Shown here: positions 27,808 to 37,461 of the stretch, in pieces
Layout of the letters: each line of letters opens with the position of its first letter
Numbering within the stretch: position 1 is the stretch's first letter
Assembly: GCF_002007105.1 (NCBI RefSeq)
Contig: NZ_MVBC01000011.1
Coordinates: 1 to 64,000, forward strand
DNA from: Hymenobacter sp. CRA2
Lineage (GTDB): Bacteria > Bacteroidota > Bacteroidia > Cytophagales > Hymenobacteraceae
Length of the DNA stretch: 64,000 bases
Direction: 5' to 3'
The notes under the pieces: generated by a model
Databases searched by the model: none
What the model saw: only the letters and a program-made list of their open reading frames with translations
Told to the model about the DNA's origin: nothing
Position numbers and translations under genes: made by a program

Positions 27808-30705
27808 TCAGTTTTGATTGGTCGGGGCAGGCGTCGACTGTTTGCTGTCAGAACGCCCCCCCTCTCCACCGGAGAGGGGGCCGGCCCCGGAGGGGTCCCG
27901 TGAGGCGCTACGAAACCGGTACACCCCCGAACCCAAGGCAATGCGCGCCCGGCCTTGCTCCACGCCCAGCAGCTTCAATTCCGGCTGCCGGCTCAGCGGC
28001 TGCCCGCCTTCGGTGATGGTAGCGGCGTCGGCCGCCGGTAGGTACACCGTGGCGGTGGTATTGGCCGGAATGGTGCAGCTCAGCTCAAAGCCGGAGGCCG
28101 TCTTCTGCCACTCGCTGGCAATCAGCCCGTAAGGCGAAAGGTGCGTGGCCTTGGCCGACGTCACGTCGCCCACGGGCTCGGGGCGGATGTCGATTTTATC
28201 AAAAGCCACGGAGCCCGCGGCCGGCCGGATGCCGGCCAGCGCGCCGTACAGCCACTCCTGCAAGTGGCCCAGCATCAGGTGGTTGTTCGATACCGTGGGC
28301 AGGGCAGCCCAGCTTTCGGTGAGAGCGGTGGCGCCCTGGGCCAGCTGGTAGCCGTAGCCGGGCACGTCCCGGCGGTTGTTCATGGCGAAGATGACGTCGG
28401 AGCGGCCCGCGTCTTCGAGCACGCGCAGCAGGTAGCGGTAGCCGATGTCGCCGGCCGTCAGGGCATTGTTGCGGTCCTGAATGTCGCGCACGAGGTTGTC
28501 GACCACGGCCGCCCGGTGCTCAGGCTGCACCAGGCCCATGTACACGGCCATGGCGTTGGCGGCCTGGCTGCCGCTGGCGTACTGCCGGGTTTGGGGGTTG
28601 AAGAACTTCGCGTTGAAGGCCGTGCGCACTTCGCGAGCCAGCTGCTCGTACTTCGCCGCGTCGTCGGGCTTGCCGAGCAGGCGCGCCACGGCGCCCAGCG
28701 TGGTCAGGTCGTAGTAATAAGTAGCGGTGCCCGTCACGCCCATCGGCGTGAGCTGCGAGACGCCCGGCGGCTTGGGGCCCAGGTCGTACCAGTCGCCGAG
28801 GCCCTGCGTGAGGATGTGGCCCTGGGCCTTGGTGGCGAGGTAGGCCGCGTAGCGCTGCATCATGGGGTAGCTTTCGGCCAGCACCTGCCGGTCGCCGTAC
28901 CACTGATACACGTACCACGGCAACAGGATGCTGCTGCTGCCCCATTCGGGCGAGTCGCGGAACATGTCGCCGCCCCACTCGAACTTCACGTACTCCGGCG
29001 CAATTTCCGGCACCAGGCCATTGTCGAGCTGCGACACCTGCAGGTCCCGGATAATCTTGCGGTTGAGCGTGGCCACGTTGTAGGCGTAGCGGATGGAGGC
29101 GCCCATCAGGTGCGTCTGCTCCTGCCAGCCCAGCTTTTCGCGGTGGGGGCAGTCGGTGAGCACGCTAGCCATGTTGCTCTTCACGGCCCAGTCGATGAGC
29201 GTGTTGGTCTGGTTGAGTAGCTCGTTGGAGCAGCTGAAGGTGCCCGCCGCTGCCGCCGCGTTGCGGGTGTGCAGCATGGTCAGGGCCTGTACTACCGGGC
29301 GGTTTTTGGGGTTGGCCTCGCCCGCGGGCACGGCGCCTTCCAGCTGCGCGTAGCGGAAGCCGTAGTAGCTGAAGCGCGGGCGCCAGGTTTCCACGCCGGT
29401 GCCGCGCAGCACGTAGGTGAAGTAGTAGGGGCTGCCGCTATTTTTCTGGTTCACGGTGCCATCGGCCCGGCGCAGCTCGGCCGGCGCGATGCGCACCGTG
29501 TCGCCGGCGCGGCCCTGCACCCGCAGTTCGATGATGCCCGAGGCGTTCTGCCCGAAGTCGTACACGAACCGGCCGGGCTGCGGCTGTGTCACCTGCCGGG
29601 GCCGGAACTGCTCGTGTACCTTCAGCGGCTCGGTCTGCTGGCTTTCCAGCCGGGCAGGGCCATCCACCAGCACCACCGGCTTCCATGCCTGGGCACCCCC
29701 GAAGCCAGGGGCGTCCCAGCCGGCTTGCTCGCGGCGGGCGTCGTAGTCCTCGCCGCCGTAGATGCTGCTGAAGGTCACCGGCCCGGCCGTGGTCTGCCAG
29801 GAGGCGTCCGTGACGACGTTTTCCTGGGCGCCGTCCTGGTAGTCGAGCTGCACGCGGCACAGCAGCTTGGGGTAGCCGAAAGCGGTTTTGAGCTTGCGGA
29901 AGCGGCCCTTCACCGGCGGCACGTAGTAGAAGCCGTTGCCGAGCATCACGCCCACCGTGTTGTCGCCCTTGCGCAGCTGCTCCGTCACGTCGAAGGTCAC
30001 GTACTGGGCGTGCTGATCGTACTTGGTCCAGGCCGGGTCGAGGAAATGGTCCCCGACTTTCTGCCCGTTCAGGCGCAGCTCAAACTGCCCCAAGCCGCAC
30101 ACGTAGGCCGTGGCCCGGCGCAGCTTCTTCTTCACCTGGAAATCCTTGCGCAGCAGCGGCAGCACGTTGCCGCCCTGGTAGCTGTCCTTCCGGCCATCCA
30201 CGGGCAGCACCGTGACGTGCTCGGCCGGCAGCTGCTCATAGGCAATCCACCGGGCGCCGTGCCAGTCGGCGGGCGTGAGCAGGCCCATCTGCCAGCGGGC
30301 CGGCTGGCTCCAGCCTGAGGCCTGCTGCCGGTCGTCCCACACCATCACCTTCCAGTAGTAGGTTTTGGTGGGCTGCAGCGCCGGCCCGGCGTAGGGCACC
30401 TGAATGGAGGCGGCGGAGCTGGTTTTCTGCGAGTCCCACACGTTGCCCTGGTTGCGGGCGAGCAGCTTCTCGTCGTCGGCCACCAGCACACGGTAGGCGG
30501 TCTGACGGGCGTTGCGGTGGTCGGCCATTAGCTCCCAGCTCAGGTTCGGGGCCGGCAGCTGCACGCCCAAGGGATTCGGGCGGTAGCCGCAGCGCAGGTT
30601 CAGGGCCGCTGGCGCCTTGGCTTCGGCCTGGTCCACGCCCGATAGCAGCCCCGTCAGCAAAGCCAGGGTAGACAACGCAGAAGCAACCGGGGAAGGGCAG
30701 TGCAT
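27808..30705 (-). CDS. GH78 alpha-L-rhamnosidase
   Basis: Exported glycosidase of 965 residues cutting alpha-L-rhamnosides. Signal peptide MHCPSPVASALSTLALLTGL; ATG 30705 chosen because the open frame above it has no protein character. Order: Fn3-like N-terminal domain (LRCGYRPNPLGVQLPAPNLS, TYYWKVMVWDD), two beta-sandwiches (LGQFELRLNGQKVGDHFLDP, FVYDFGQNASGIIELRVQG), the (alpha/alpha)6 barrel with the family signature LTDCPHREKLGWQEQTH at about 516-532, where Glu529 is in the general-acid position, and a C-terminal beta-sandwich. The 3' end is encoded by palindrome sequence, giving a Gly/Pro/Ser-rich tail of doubtful function. Confidence 0.92.
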   Translation of the reverse strand: MHCPSPVASALSTLALLTGLLSGVDQAEAKAPAALNLRCGYRPNPLGVQLPAPNLSWELMADHRNARQTAYRVLVADDEKLLARNQGNVWDSQKTSSAASIQVPYAGPALQPTKTYYWKVMVWDDRQQASGWSQPARWQMGLLTPADWHGARWIAYEQLPAEHVTVLPVDGRKDSYQGGNVLPLLRKDFQVKKKLRRATAYVCGLGQFELRLNGQKVGDHFLDPAWTKYDQHAQYVTFDVTEQLRKGDNTVGVMLGNGFYYVPPVKGRFRKLKTAFGYPKLLCRVQLDYQDGAQENVVTDASWQTTAGPVTFSSIYGGEDYDARREQAGWDAPGFGGAQAWKPVVLVDGPARLESQQTEPLKVHEQFRPRQVTQPQPGRFVYDFGQNASGIIELRVQGRAGDTVRIAPAELRRADGTVNQKNSGSPYYFTYVLRGTGVETWRPRFSYYGFRYAQLEGAVPAGEANPKNRPVVQALTMLHTRNAAAAAGTFSCSNELLNQTNTLIDWAVKSNMASVLTDCPHREKLGWQEQTHLMGASIRYAYNVATLNRKIIRDLQVSQLDNGLVPEIAPEYVKFEWGGDMFRDSPEWGSSSILLPWYVYQWYGDRQVLAESYPMMQRYAAYLATKAQGHILTQGLGDWYDLGPKPPGVSQLTPMGVTGTATYYYDLTTLGAVARLLGKPDDAAKYEQLAREVRTAFNAKFFNPQTRQYASGSQAANAMAVYMGLVQPEHRAAVVDNLVRDIQDRNNALTAGDIGYRYLLRVLEDAGRSDVIFAMNNRRDVPGYGYQLAQGATALTESWAALPTVSNNHLMLGHLQEWLYGALAGIRPAAGSVAFDKIDIRPEPVGDVTSAKATHLSPYGLIASEWQKTASGFELSCTIPANTTATVYLPAADAATITEGGQPLSRQPELKLLGVEQGRARIALGSGVYRFRSASRDPSGAGPLSGGEGGRSDSKQSTPAPTNQN

Positions 30706-30782
30706 GGGCAGCGGGTGGGAGAGGCGGAGCGAAGACGCCAAGGGCCGCCGCCTAGCCAGCGACGGCGCAGTTGGAGCCTCTA

Positions 30783-30790
30783 CAAAAGTA
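30783..30790 (-). promoter_or_regulatory. Probable -7 box for the GH78 operon
   Basis: The minus strand reads TACTTTTG, a full match to TAnnTTTG, 78 bases before the GH78 start and after a terminator. No good TTG at the -33 position; activator-dependent start is possible. Confidence 0.45.
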
Positions 30791-31001
30791 ACCGCCCGCG
30801 TCCCGCGCCTTTGCCGCCGTTTGACAAGTTGTTGTAGGATGTTAGCACGGCCGTACGCCGCGGTCCGGGGCTGCTGCGGCTCTGGCGCAGCGGAAGCCAC
30901 GGCCGTTCAGCCCCTCGGATGAGGCCCACGAATCGCCGCTGGTCGCGCACCGAAGTGGCCGTGCCAGGTAGCCAGGGCTTCCGGTTGATGTTAGCTTCCT
31001 A

Positions 31002-31042
31002 CAAAAAGCCGCCGCGCCCCCTGAGTTCAGGCAGCGCGGCGG
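31002..31042 (-). terminator. Rho-independent terminator after the zinc ADH gene
   Basis: Reading the minus strand: CCGCCGCGC (31042-31034), loop, GCGCGGCGG (31017-31009), then GCTTTTTG. Nine-base GC stem followed by five T. Confidence 0.75.
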
Positions 31043-31091
31043 TTGGCACCCTGCGTCCTCTGCGGGCCAAGAGGTGCCAGGCTCGTAAGCG

Positions 31092-32111
31092 TTAGTTCAG
31101 CTCCACCATCGCCTTGATGACGCCCGTGGCCGGATCGAGCCAGCCGGCAAACTGCTGCTGCACCTGCCCAAAATCCACGCGGTGCGTGATGTACGTCGTT
31201 GGCTTCACCAGCCCAGCCTTCATCGAGCGGATGACGTGCTCGAAGTCCTCGCGGGTGGCGTTGCGGCTGCTCATCAGCGTGGCCTCGCGCTTGTGGAACT
31301 CGGGGTGGGCGAAGCTGATGTCGCCCTTCTGCAGGCCCACCAGCACGAACCGCCCGCCGTGGGCCAGGTACGCAAAGGCCCCGTTGATGGCCCGCTGGCT
31401 GCCCGTTGCGTCGATGACCACGGTGGGCATGTCGCCATGCGTAATAGCGCGCAGCTGCTCCGCTACATCGTTGGCGGCGGCGTTGATGGTGTGCTCTACC
31501 CCGAGCTGCGCGCGGCAGAAGTCCAGGCGCTGCTGGTTCAGGTCGAGGGCAATGACGCGGGCGCCGGCAATGCGGGCAAACTCCATCACGCCCAGCCCGA
31601 TGGGGCCGGCCCCGACCACCAGCACGAACTCGCCCGGCCGCACCCCGGCCCGGCGCACGCCGTGCGCCCCGATGGCCAGCGGCTCCACCAGGGCCAGCTC
31701 GTCGTAGCTCAGGTCCTGGCCGTGCACCAGCGCGGCGGCGGGCACGGCCAGCAGCTCCGTCATACCCCCATCCACGTGCACGCCGCACACGTTGATCTGG
31801 GTGCAGCAGTTGGGCAGCCCGTTGCGGCAGGCCACGCAGTGGCCGCAGCTGAAGTAGGGGATGAACGTGACGGCCGCGCCGGGCTCGAAGCCCTCGGCCC
31901 CACCGGCATCTACCACCTCACCGGCCAGCTCATGGCCCAGCACCCGCGGGTAGCTGAAAAAGGGCTGCGTGCCCTCGTAGGCGTGCAGATCGGTGCCGCA
32001 GATGCCAATGCGACGGATGCGCAGCAGCGCGTGGCCGGGCGCGGCGGTGGGCGCAGGACGCTGCTCGTAAGTGAGTTGGCCGGGCTGGCGGCAGACAAGC
32101 GTGTTCATCAT
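31092..32111 (-). CDS. Zinc-dependent alcohol/sugar-acid dehydrogenase
   Basis: Cytoplasmic MDR-superfamily NAD(P) dehydrogenase of 339 residues. Catalytic-zinc motifs GICGTDLHAYEG and LGHELAGEVVDAGG, the four-cysteine structural-zinc loop CGHCVACRNGLPNCC, and the Rossmann motif VLVVGAGPIGLGVMEFARI are all present. In related gut and soil bacteria this subgroup includes L-galactonate, L-fuconate and sorbitol-type dehydrogenases; here a role in oxidising a sugar or sugar acid from pectin is inferred. Two adjacent ATGs (32111 and 32108) are possible. Lies between SusD and GH78, with terminators on both sides, so it is probably its own unit. Confidence 0.87.
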   Translation of the reverse strand: MMNTLVCRQPGQLTYEQRPAPTAAPGHALLRIRRIGICGTDLHAYEGTQPFFSYPRVLGHELAGEVVDAGGAEGFEPGAAVTFIPYFSCGHCVACRNGLPNCCTQINVCGVHVDGGMTELLAVPAAALVHGQDLSYDELALVEPLAIGAHGVRRAGVRPGEFVLVVGAGPIGLGVMEFARIAGARVIALDLNQQRLDFCRAQLGVEHTINAAANDVAEQLRAITHGDMPTVVIDATGSQRAINGAFAYLAHGGRFVLVGLQKGDISFAHPEFHKREATLMSSRNATREDFEHVIRSMKAGLVKPTTYITHRVDFGQVQQQFAGWLDPATGVIKAMVELN

Positions 32112-32214
32112 GGAAAAGTCGGTAGTTGGTAGTAGGCAGCCGGCAGCACGGCTACTGCACAAAGCTGCGGCTCCGGCCTCGGGCAGCTCTCCTGAGCCTA
32201 CCCGGCCTTCTGTA

Positions 32215-32378
32215 AGTTGTGAGATGGTGAGGTGGTGAGTGCCGTTCAAACAGCACCCATTTACCGACTGACTCAGCCCAGGAAATTCAAACGGCCCCGA
32301 CAACCTGTGTTGCCGGGGCCGTTTGCGCATCTAGGGTTGTTTGAACGTCAAACTCACCATCTCCACAACTCACCACCT
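32215..32378. repeat. Palindromic element with GTGAGATGGTGA core
   Basis: Upstream arm carries AGTTGTGAGATGGTGAGG and the downstream arm the reverse-complement words CTCACCATCT, CACAACT and CACCACCT; inside, GTTCAAAC faces GTTTGAAC. Its end overlaps the SusD stop codon at 32377. The same core recurs at 52894-52987. Confidence 0.6.
32289..32324 (-). terminator. Terminator after susD
   Basis: Arms AAACGGCCCCGACAAC (32289-32304) and GTTGCCGGGGCCGTTT (32309-32324) form a 16-base stem with one mismatch and a CTGT loop. Strong hairpin just beyond the SusD gene; the T-run is short, so it may also stabilise the mRNA end. Confidence 0.7.
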
Positions 32379-34176
32379 ACTGCAGCGGGTCGAAGGCGCC
32401 GCCCCAGGTGTTGTTCTGCACCAAGCGCGGGTTGTTGTCGAGGGCCGACTGCGGAATGGCGAAGAAGTAGTACTCGGGGCGCCAGTTGATGTTGTAGCGC
32501 GTATCGAGGTCCTTTTCTTCGAGGGCGAAGTAGTCCGTGTACACCTGGTCCAAATTCAGCCCGTCGCGCGTGGTAGCGAAGTTGGCGGGGGCGTTGGCCT
32601 TCAGGGTGATGACCAAGCGCTTGCGGCGTTTGCCGTTGAGCACGCTCTCAAACTTCTTCCAGCGGCGCAGGTCCCAGAAACGCTTGCCTTCGAAAGCAAA
32701 CTCGATCTGACGTTCGAACAGGATGGCCTCGAACATCTGCGAGCGGCTCATGCCCGTCTGCAGGCCGTAGTTGCTGCCGCTGCCTGCCTCGATGCCGGCG
32801 CGCTGGCGGATGGCCTTCAGCTGGGTGAGGGCCTCGGGCAGGCGGTTGACGCCGGCGGCGGCCTCGGCCAGGTTCAGCAGCACTTCCGCGTAGCGGATTT
32901 CCATCCAGTCGGTGCCCACGTACTGGGCCGCCCCGATGGCCACGTTCGGATCAACGGCTTTGCGGCAGTAGAAGCCCGTGGTGCTGGCGCGCGGCTCCAC
33001 CGAGGTGGTGCCGGCGGTGTTGAAGTAGGTCCAGAGGCGGTAGCTGGTGTTGCCGTTGAGGGGCCAGGTGGCCCCGTTATAGGCAATGGTCTTGTCGAAG
33101 CGCGGGTCGCGGTTCTTGTAGAACTGCTGCTGGTTGTAGGTGTAGGCCCCGGGTTCGTTGATTTTCTTGCCGTCCTTCATCGGGAAGGCCTTCACCAAAT
33201 CCCAGGTGGGCTGGTGCGAGCCGCCGCCGGTGCCCGTGTACGAGGGGCGGGCGCCGTTGTCGAAGGAGTTGTTCTTCTTGGTCTGGTCGCCGGTGGAGGT
33301 GTTGAAGCCGGTGATGAACACGGCTTCCTTGTTGCCGACCTCCTGGAACCACATCTGGTCGAAGGAGGCGTGCAGGCCGTAGCCGCCGGCGTTGCACAGG
33401 GCCACGGCCTGCACGCTGGCGTCGTAGGCCGCCTGCCACTTGGCCTGGTCGTCGGAGGGGTTAAACTGCGGGCTGGCGGCGTAGAGCAGGGCGCGGGCCT
33501 TGAGGGCGGCAGCGGCCCCGCGGCTGATGCGGCCCCAGTCGGCCGAGGCCGACCACTTCACCGGCAGGAACATGATGGCCGAGTCCAGGTCGCTGGTAAT
33601 CTGGCGGAAGGTTTCGCTGGTGGTGTTGCGCGGCAGGTAGGCCGCTTCGCGGGCGTCTTCACCCACGCCGGCCAGCGGCTTGAGCACCAGCGGCACCCCG
33701 CCGTAGAGGCGCACCAGATCAAAGTAGCGCCAGGCCCGGAAGAAGTACGCCTGGGCCATCAAGCGGTTCTTGGTCTGCTGCACCGGAATGGTGCCGTTGC
33801 GCACGGCCCGCAAGAACATATTGGTCGTGCGGATCTTGCCGTAGTTGGTGTTGGTGGCGTGCAGCTGGGTGCCGAAGTCGGCCACGTCGTTGGGCTGCAG
33901 CGTGCCCTCAAAGAACTTGCTTTCCCCGCCGCTCTCGTCCGAGAGCTTGCTCAGGTTCTGGTCGCTCAGGGTTTGGGCCCCGCCCCAGGCGGTGGGCAGG
34001 TTCTGGTCGTAGACGTAGTCGAGGTTCATCTGCGCCAGCGTCGAGTCGGCGAAGAGCATCTGCTCGTTGGCCGAGTTCAGGTCGACTTTGTCCAGCACGT
34101 CTTCGCAGCTGCTCAGGGCGAGCAGGCCCGCGGAGCAGGCGGCGGCCAGGGCCAGAGAAGTATAGTAGCGTTTCAT
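32377..34176 (-). CDS. SusD/RagB-family glycan-binding lipoprotein
   Basis: Outer-membrane surface lipoprotein of 599 residues that caps its SusC partner and captures oligosaccharides. Lipobox LLALSSC after signal MKRYYTSLALAAACSAG; then the helical TPR scaffold (TLAQMNLDYVYDQNLPTAWG, AQAYFFRAWRYFDLVRLYGG with following VPLV) and the late SusD block WMEIRYAEVLLNLAEAAAGV, IRQRAGIE, RQIEFAFEGKRFWDLRRWKK. The last residues DNNPRLVQNNTWGG are typical for the family end. Starts 19 bases after SusC. Confidence 0.95.
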   Translation of the reverse strand: MKRYYTSLALAAACSAGLLALSSCEDVLDKVDLNSANEQMLFADSTLAQMNLDYVYDQNLPTAWGGAQTLSDQNLSKLSDESGGESKFFEGTLQPNDVADFGTQLHATNTNYGKIRTTNMFLRAVRNGTIPVQQTKNRLMAQAYFFRAWRYFDLVRLYGGVPLVLKPLAGVGEDAREAAYLPRNTTSETFRQITSDLDSAIMFLPVKWSASADWGRISRGAAAALKARALLYAASPQFNPSDDQAKWQAAYDASVQAVALCNAGGYGLHASFDQMWFQEVGNKEAVFITGFNTSTGDQTKKNNSFDNGARPSYTGTGGGSHQPTWDLVKAFPMKDGKKINEPGAYTYNQQQFYKNRDPRFDKTIAYNGATWPLNGNTSYRLWTYFNTAGTTSVEPRASTTGFYCRKAVDPNVAIGAAQYVGTDWMEIRYAEVLLNLAEAAAGVNRLPEALTQLKAIRQRAGIEAGSGSNYGLQTGMSRSQMFEAILFERQIEFAFEGKRFWDLRRWKKFESVLNGKRRKRLVITLKANAPANFATTRDGLNLDQVYTDYFALEEKDLDTRYNINWRPEYYFFAIPQSALDNNPRLVQNNTWGGAFDPLQ

Positions 34177-34195
34177 GTCGCGGGTGGGAAGGGAA

Positions 34196-37100
34196 TTACA
34201 AACCAACGTTCAAGCCCAGCGACAAGGAGCGCAGCGTGGGGTAGGCGTCGTAGGCGCCCGAGTAGGCCTTGTAATCGTAGGGATTGTAGAAGTTGATGGG
34301 GTTGATGGCCACGAAGTACAGCTTCACGCTGCCCATGCCCATGCGGTTGGTGAAGGTGGCGGGCAGGGTGTACGACACGTTGGCGTTGCGCATGCCGGCC
34401 GACAGCGAGCTGCGGAACCAGAAGGCCGACGGCTGGTCGTAGCTGCCAGAGTAGTAGGGGGCCGGGTACTTGGCGCCCTGGTTTTCCGGCGTCCAGTGGT
34501 CGGCCCAGAAAGCCGGGCGGTTGGAGGTAGCCGTAGCCGCCTTGCGGGCCGCCGATTCCACCATGGCCTGCCCGCCCCACGAGATGCCCATGGTCATGGA
34601 CACCGTCAGGCCGCGCCAGGTAACGCTGGGGTTGAAGCCGGCGCCGAAGTGGTTGTTCTGCTTTTTGGTCAGGTATTCCATGTCCACGTCGGTGATTTTG
34701 CCGTCGGGGCCGGTGTACTGGCCGGAAGCGTCTTTGGGGCCGCGCAGGTCGGCGTAGTAGAGCATGCCCGGGCGGGGTGCCTGGCCGAAGAGGGTGTAGT
34801 TCCGGTTTTCCGGCAGGGCCATCCACGCGTCCACTTCACCCTGGTTGCGGAACATGCCCAGGTAGCGGAAGCCCTGCAAGCCCATGTCGGAGGAGCGGCC
34901 GGTGGGGTCTTCGTAGGTGCCGATCCTGCCCCGCTCCACGTCCACTTTCGCCTGCTTGTTGTCGTTCCAGGAGAAGAAGGTGTTGACGCGGTAAGCCAGG
35001 TCGGTGCCCACCTGCCCGGAGTAGCCCAAGGACACTTCGGTGCCGAAGCCGTTCACCGCGGCAAAGTTTTCGGAGGGCAGCGTGGCCCCGATCAGCCACG
35101 GCGCCGAGCTGGTGATGTTGGTCAGCACGTTGTAGCGCTTGTCGTAGTAGCCGTCCACCGACAAGGATACCTTGTTGTTGAGGAACTGCACGTCGAAGCC
35201 GCCGTTGTACTTGGTGTTGTCGTCCCAGCGGGCCTTGCGGTTGGCCATGGTGTTGTTGGCCGCGAAGACGAGGCCGCGGTCGTTGTTGCCGCCAAACACC
35301 GGGGCCTTGCCCGTCTGAATCTTGTAGCTCTCCAGCCACATGTAAGGCTTGGTGGCGTCGCCGCCAAGGAAGCCCACCGAGCCGCGTACCTTCAGCATGT
35401 CGATGAAGCTGACGTTGTTGCGGAAGAACGGTTCTTCCGAAATCACCCAGCCCGCCGACACGGAGGGGAAGAAGCCCCAGCGCAGTTCCGGCGCGAAGTT
35501 GGTGGAGGCGTCGTAGCGCAGCGAGGTTTCGAGCAGGTACTTGTTGGCGAAGCTGTAGTTGATGCGGGCGGCGTAGGAGAGCAGCCCGCTTTCCACTTCG
35601 CTTTCGGGGCCTACCGTCTGCGTGCCGGTGGCGAAGCCCAGGTTGGCGCCCGCGCCCAGGATGGTGCCCTGGGCCATGGAGGCAATACCGTCGCTGGTTG
35701 ATTCCGTCTGCTCGAAGAAGGCAATGGCCGACACGCGGTGCTTACCGAATTCGCGGTCGTAATTCAGGTAGCCGTTCAGCTGGTAGCTGTCGAGGAAGGT
35801 GGGGTTCCAGCGCACCCGGTCGCCGTTGTCGAGCACGGAAGTGCCCAGCAGGCGGCCGCCCTGAATGTGCTTATGCTCGCCCAGGCCTTCGTAGCGGTAC
35901 ACGGTGTACTTGGTGCCGTACTGCTTGCCGAAGGAGTTGTCCATGGTCTTGCTGTAGAGCACCCGCGCCTTCAGCCCCTTGAGGAAGGGAAACTCGTAGT
36001 CCAGCTCGGCCCGGATGTTCAGGCCGGTGTTGCGCGTGGCCGTGAAGTTGTCGGAGCGCTGCACCTCGAAGAAGTGGAAAGCGTCCACCGAGTTGGCGTT
36101 ACCAGTCGAGAGCAGCACGGGTTTGCCATCGATGTACGGCAGGTTGAACTGCGGCGTGTACAGCAGGCTCTTCATGTCATTCTCCGGATTCTCCCCGCCT
36201 TGCTTGAGGTAGTACATCCGCTTCTGGTACAAGTCGCCGCTGACCTGCAGGTTGGCCCGCAGGCCCTTGGCCAGCTGCACGTCCGTGTTGGCCCGGAACG
36301 TCCACTTGTTGGCGTTGATGTTGTCGAAGTTGCCGTTCTGGTAGTTGTACGACACCCCGGCGAAGTACGTGGCGCGCTCCGAACCGCCGCTGACGTTGAA
36401 GGCGTGGCGCGTGACGATGGCCGGCTTCCAGGCCTCCTTCAGCCAGTTGTAGTTGTAGTTGCGGAAGTGCTCCAGCTCGTCGGGGGTGTAAATCTCGGCG
36501 TCGCCGGGCCGCCGGCCCCGCTCGAAGTTGTAGTCGTTCAGCCAGGTCGCGTGCTGCACCGCGTCCATCATGTTGGGCAGGCGCACCGCGTCGGCGGCGC
36601 CCACCGAGCCGCTGTAGCTCAGCTTGGGCGGACCGGCCTTGCCGCGCTTGGTCGTTACCATCACCACGCCTTGGTTGGAACGGGCCCCGTAGATGGCCGC
36701 CGCCGCGTCCTTCAGAATGGAAATGGACTCCACCTCCGACTGGTCGAGCAGGTTGAAGTCTTCCGAGGTGCGCACCACGTTGTCGATAACGAACAGCGGC
36801 TGCAGCGTGCCCCCGTCCTTGGAGAGCAGGGTGGGGTTGCGCACCGTAATCTGGCCCGGGTCGCCGGGGCGGCCGGTGCCGCCGCTCACGCTCACGCCGG
36901 GCAGCTGGCCCTGCAGGGCCGTGGAGAGGCTGCCCACGGGCAGCTCCTGAATGGCCTTCATGTCCACGGTGCCCACCGAGCCCGTCAGGCTGGCTTTGGT
37001 CTGGGTGCCGTAGCCCACCACCACCACCTCGTTGAGCGCGGAGGTTTCGTCCTGCAGCGTCACGTCGACGGTGGTGCGGCCGTTGATGGGTACTTCGATT

Positions 37101-37423
37101 TTCTTGAAGCCCACCGAGCTGATAATCAGCGTTTCGTTGCCGCTCGGCACGTTGATGCGGAACACGCCCTGCGCGTCGGTGGAGGTGCCGGTGGTCGTGC
37201 CTTTCAGCACCACGCTGGCGCCGGGAATCACGCCGCCTTTGGCGTCTTTCACCGTGCCGGTAATGTTCACGTTGACGCTCCGGTCGGCCGCGGACGGAGG
37301 GGTAGGAGTGCCGGGTAACGCAGCCTGGGCCGCGCCCGTGCCGACGAGCAGGCCACCGAGCAGCGCGCACGCGATGCGCGGCGCGTGGCCGGCAGCGGGA
37401 AGCGTGGGTAAAAGTTTTTTCAT
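34196..37423 (-). CDS. SusC/RagA-family TonB-dependent outer-membrane transporter
   Basis: 22-strand TonB-dependent porin of 1075 residues for import of pectic oligosaccharides, working with SusD. Signal MKKLLPTLPAAGHAPRIACA and a long hydrophobic stretch; carboxypeptidase-regulatory-like domain (NITGTVKDAKGGVIPGASVV), TonB-box-like EVVVVGYGTQT, plug domain with LFVIDNVVR and SILKDAAAAIYGARSNQGVV, then the barrel ending LRSLSLGLNVGL. Start ATG 37423 fits the signal peptide; upstream codons belong to the end of the DUF3826 gene, which overlaps the longer frame. No STN domain, so no direct anti-sigma signalling is expected. Confidence 0.95.
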   Translation of the reverse strand: MKKLLPTLPAAGHAPRIACALLGGLLVGTGAAQAALPGTPTPPSAADRSVNVNITGTVKDAKGGVIPGASVVLKGTTTGTSTDAQGVFRINVPSGNETLIISSVGFKKIEVPINGRTTVDVTLQDETSALNEVVVVGYGTQTKASLTGSVGTVDMKAIQELPVGSLSTALQGQLPGVSVSGGTGRPGDPGQITVRNPTLLSKDGGTLQPLFVIDNVVRTSEDFNLLDQSEVESISILKDAAAAIYGARSNQGVVMVTTKRGKAGPPKLSYSGSVGAADAVRLPNMMDAVQHATWLNDYNFERGRRPGDAEIYTPDELEHFRNYNYNWLKEAWKPAIVTRHAFNVSGGSERATYFAGVSYNYQNGNFDNINANKWTFRANTDVQLAKGLRANLQVSGDLYQKRMYYLKQGGENPENDMKSLLYTPQFNLPYIDGKPVLLSTGNANSVDAFHFFEVQRSDNFTATRNTGLNIRAELDYEFPFLKGLKARVLYSKTMDNSFGKQYGTKYTVYRYEGLGEHKHIQGGRLLGTSVLDNGDRVRWNPTFLDSYQLNGYLNYDREFGKHRVSAIAFFEQTESTSDGIASMAQGTILGAGANLGFATGTQTVGPESEVESGLLSYAARINYSFANKYLLETSLRYDASTNFAPELRWGFFPSVSAGWVISEEPFFRNNVSFIDMLKVRGSVGFLGGDATKPYMWLESYKIQTGKAPVFGGNNDRGLVFAANNTMANRKARWDDNTKYNGGFDVQFLNNKVSLSVDGYYDKRYNVLTNITSSAPWLIGATLPSENFAAVNGFGTEVSLGYSGQVGTDLAYRVNTFFSWNDNKQAKVDVERGRIGTYEDPTGRSSDMGLQGFRYLGMFRNQGEVDAWMALPENRNYTLFGQAPRPGMLYYADLRGPKDASGQYTGPDGKITDVDMEYLTKKQNNHFGAGFNPSVTWRGLTVSMTMGISWGGQAMVESAARKAATATSNRPAFWADHWTPENQGAKYPAPYYSGSYDQPSAFWFRSSLSAGMRNANVSYTLPATFTNRMGMGSVKLYFVAINPINFYNPYDYKAYSGAYDAYPTLRSLSLGLNVGL

Positions 37424-37461
37424 AAAGGTTGGTGTGTGGGAAAGCAGGGTCGGTGGTGGAG

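Larger units (their letters stand above)
30706..31091. other. Gap between zinc ADH and GH78 genes
   Basis: 386 bases without a gene. Contains the terminator of the dehydrogenase gene (31002-31042) and a probable promoter for the GH78 gene (30783-30790), so a new transcription unit starts here. Confidence 0.6.
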
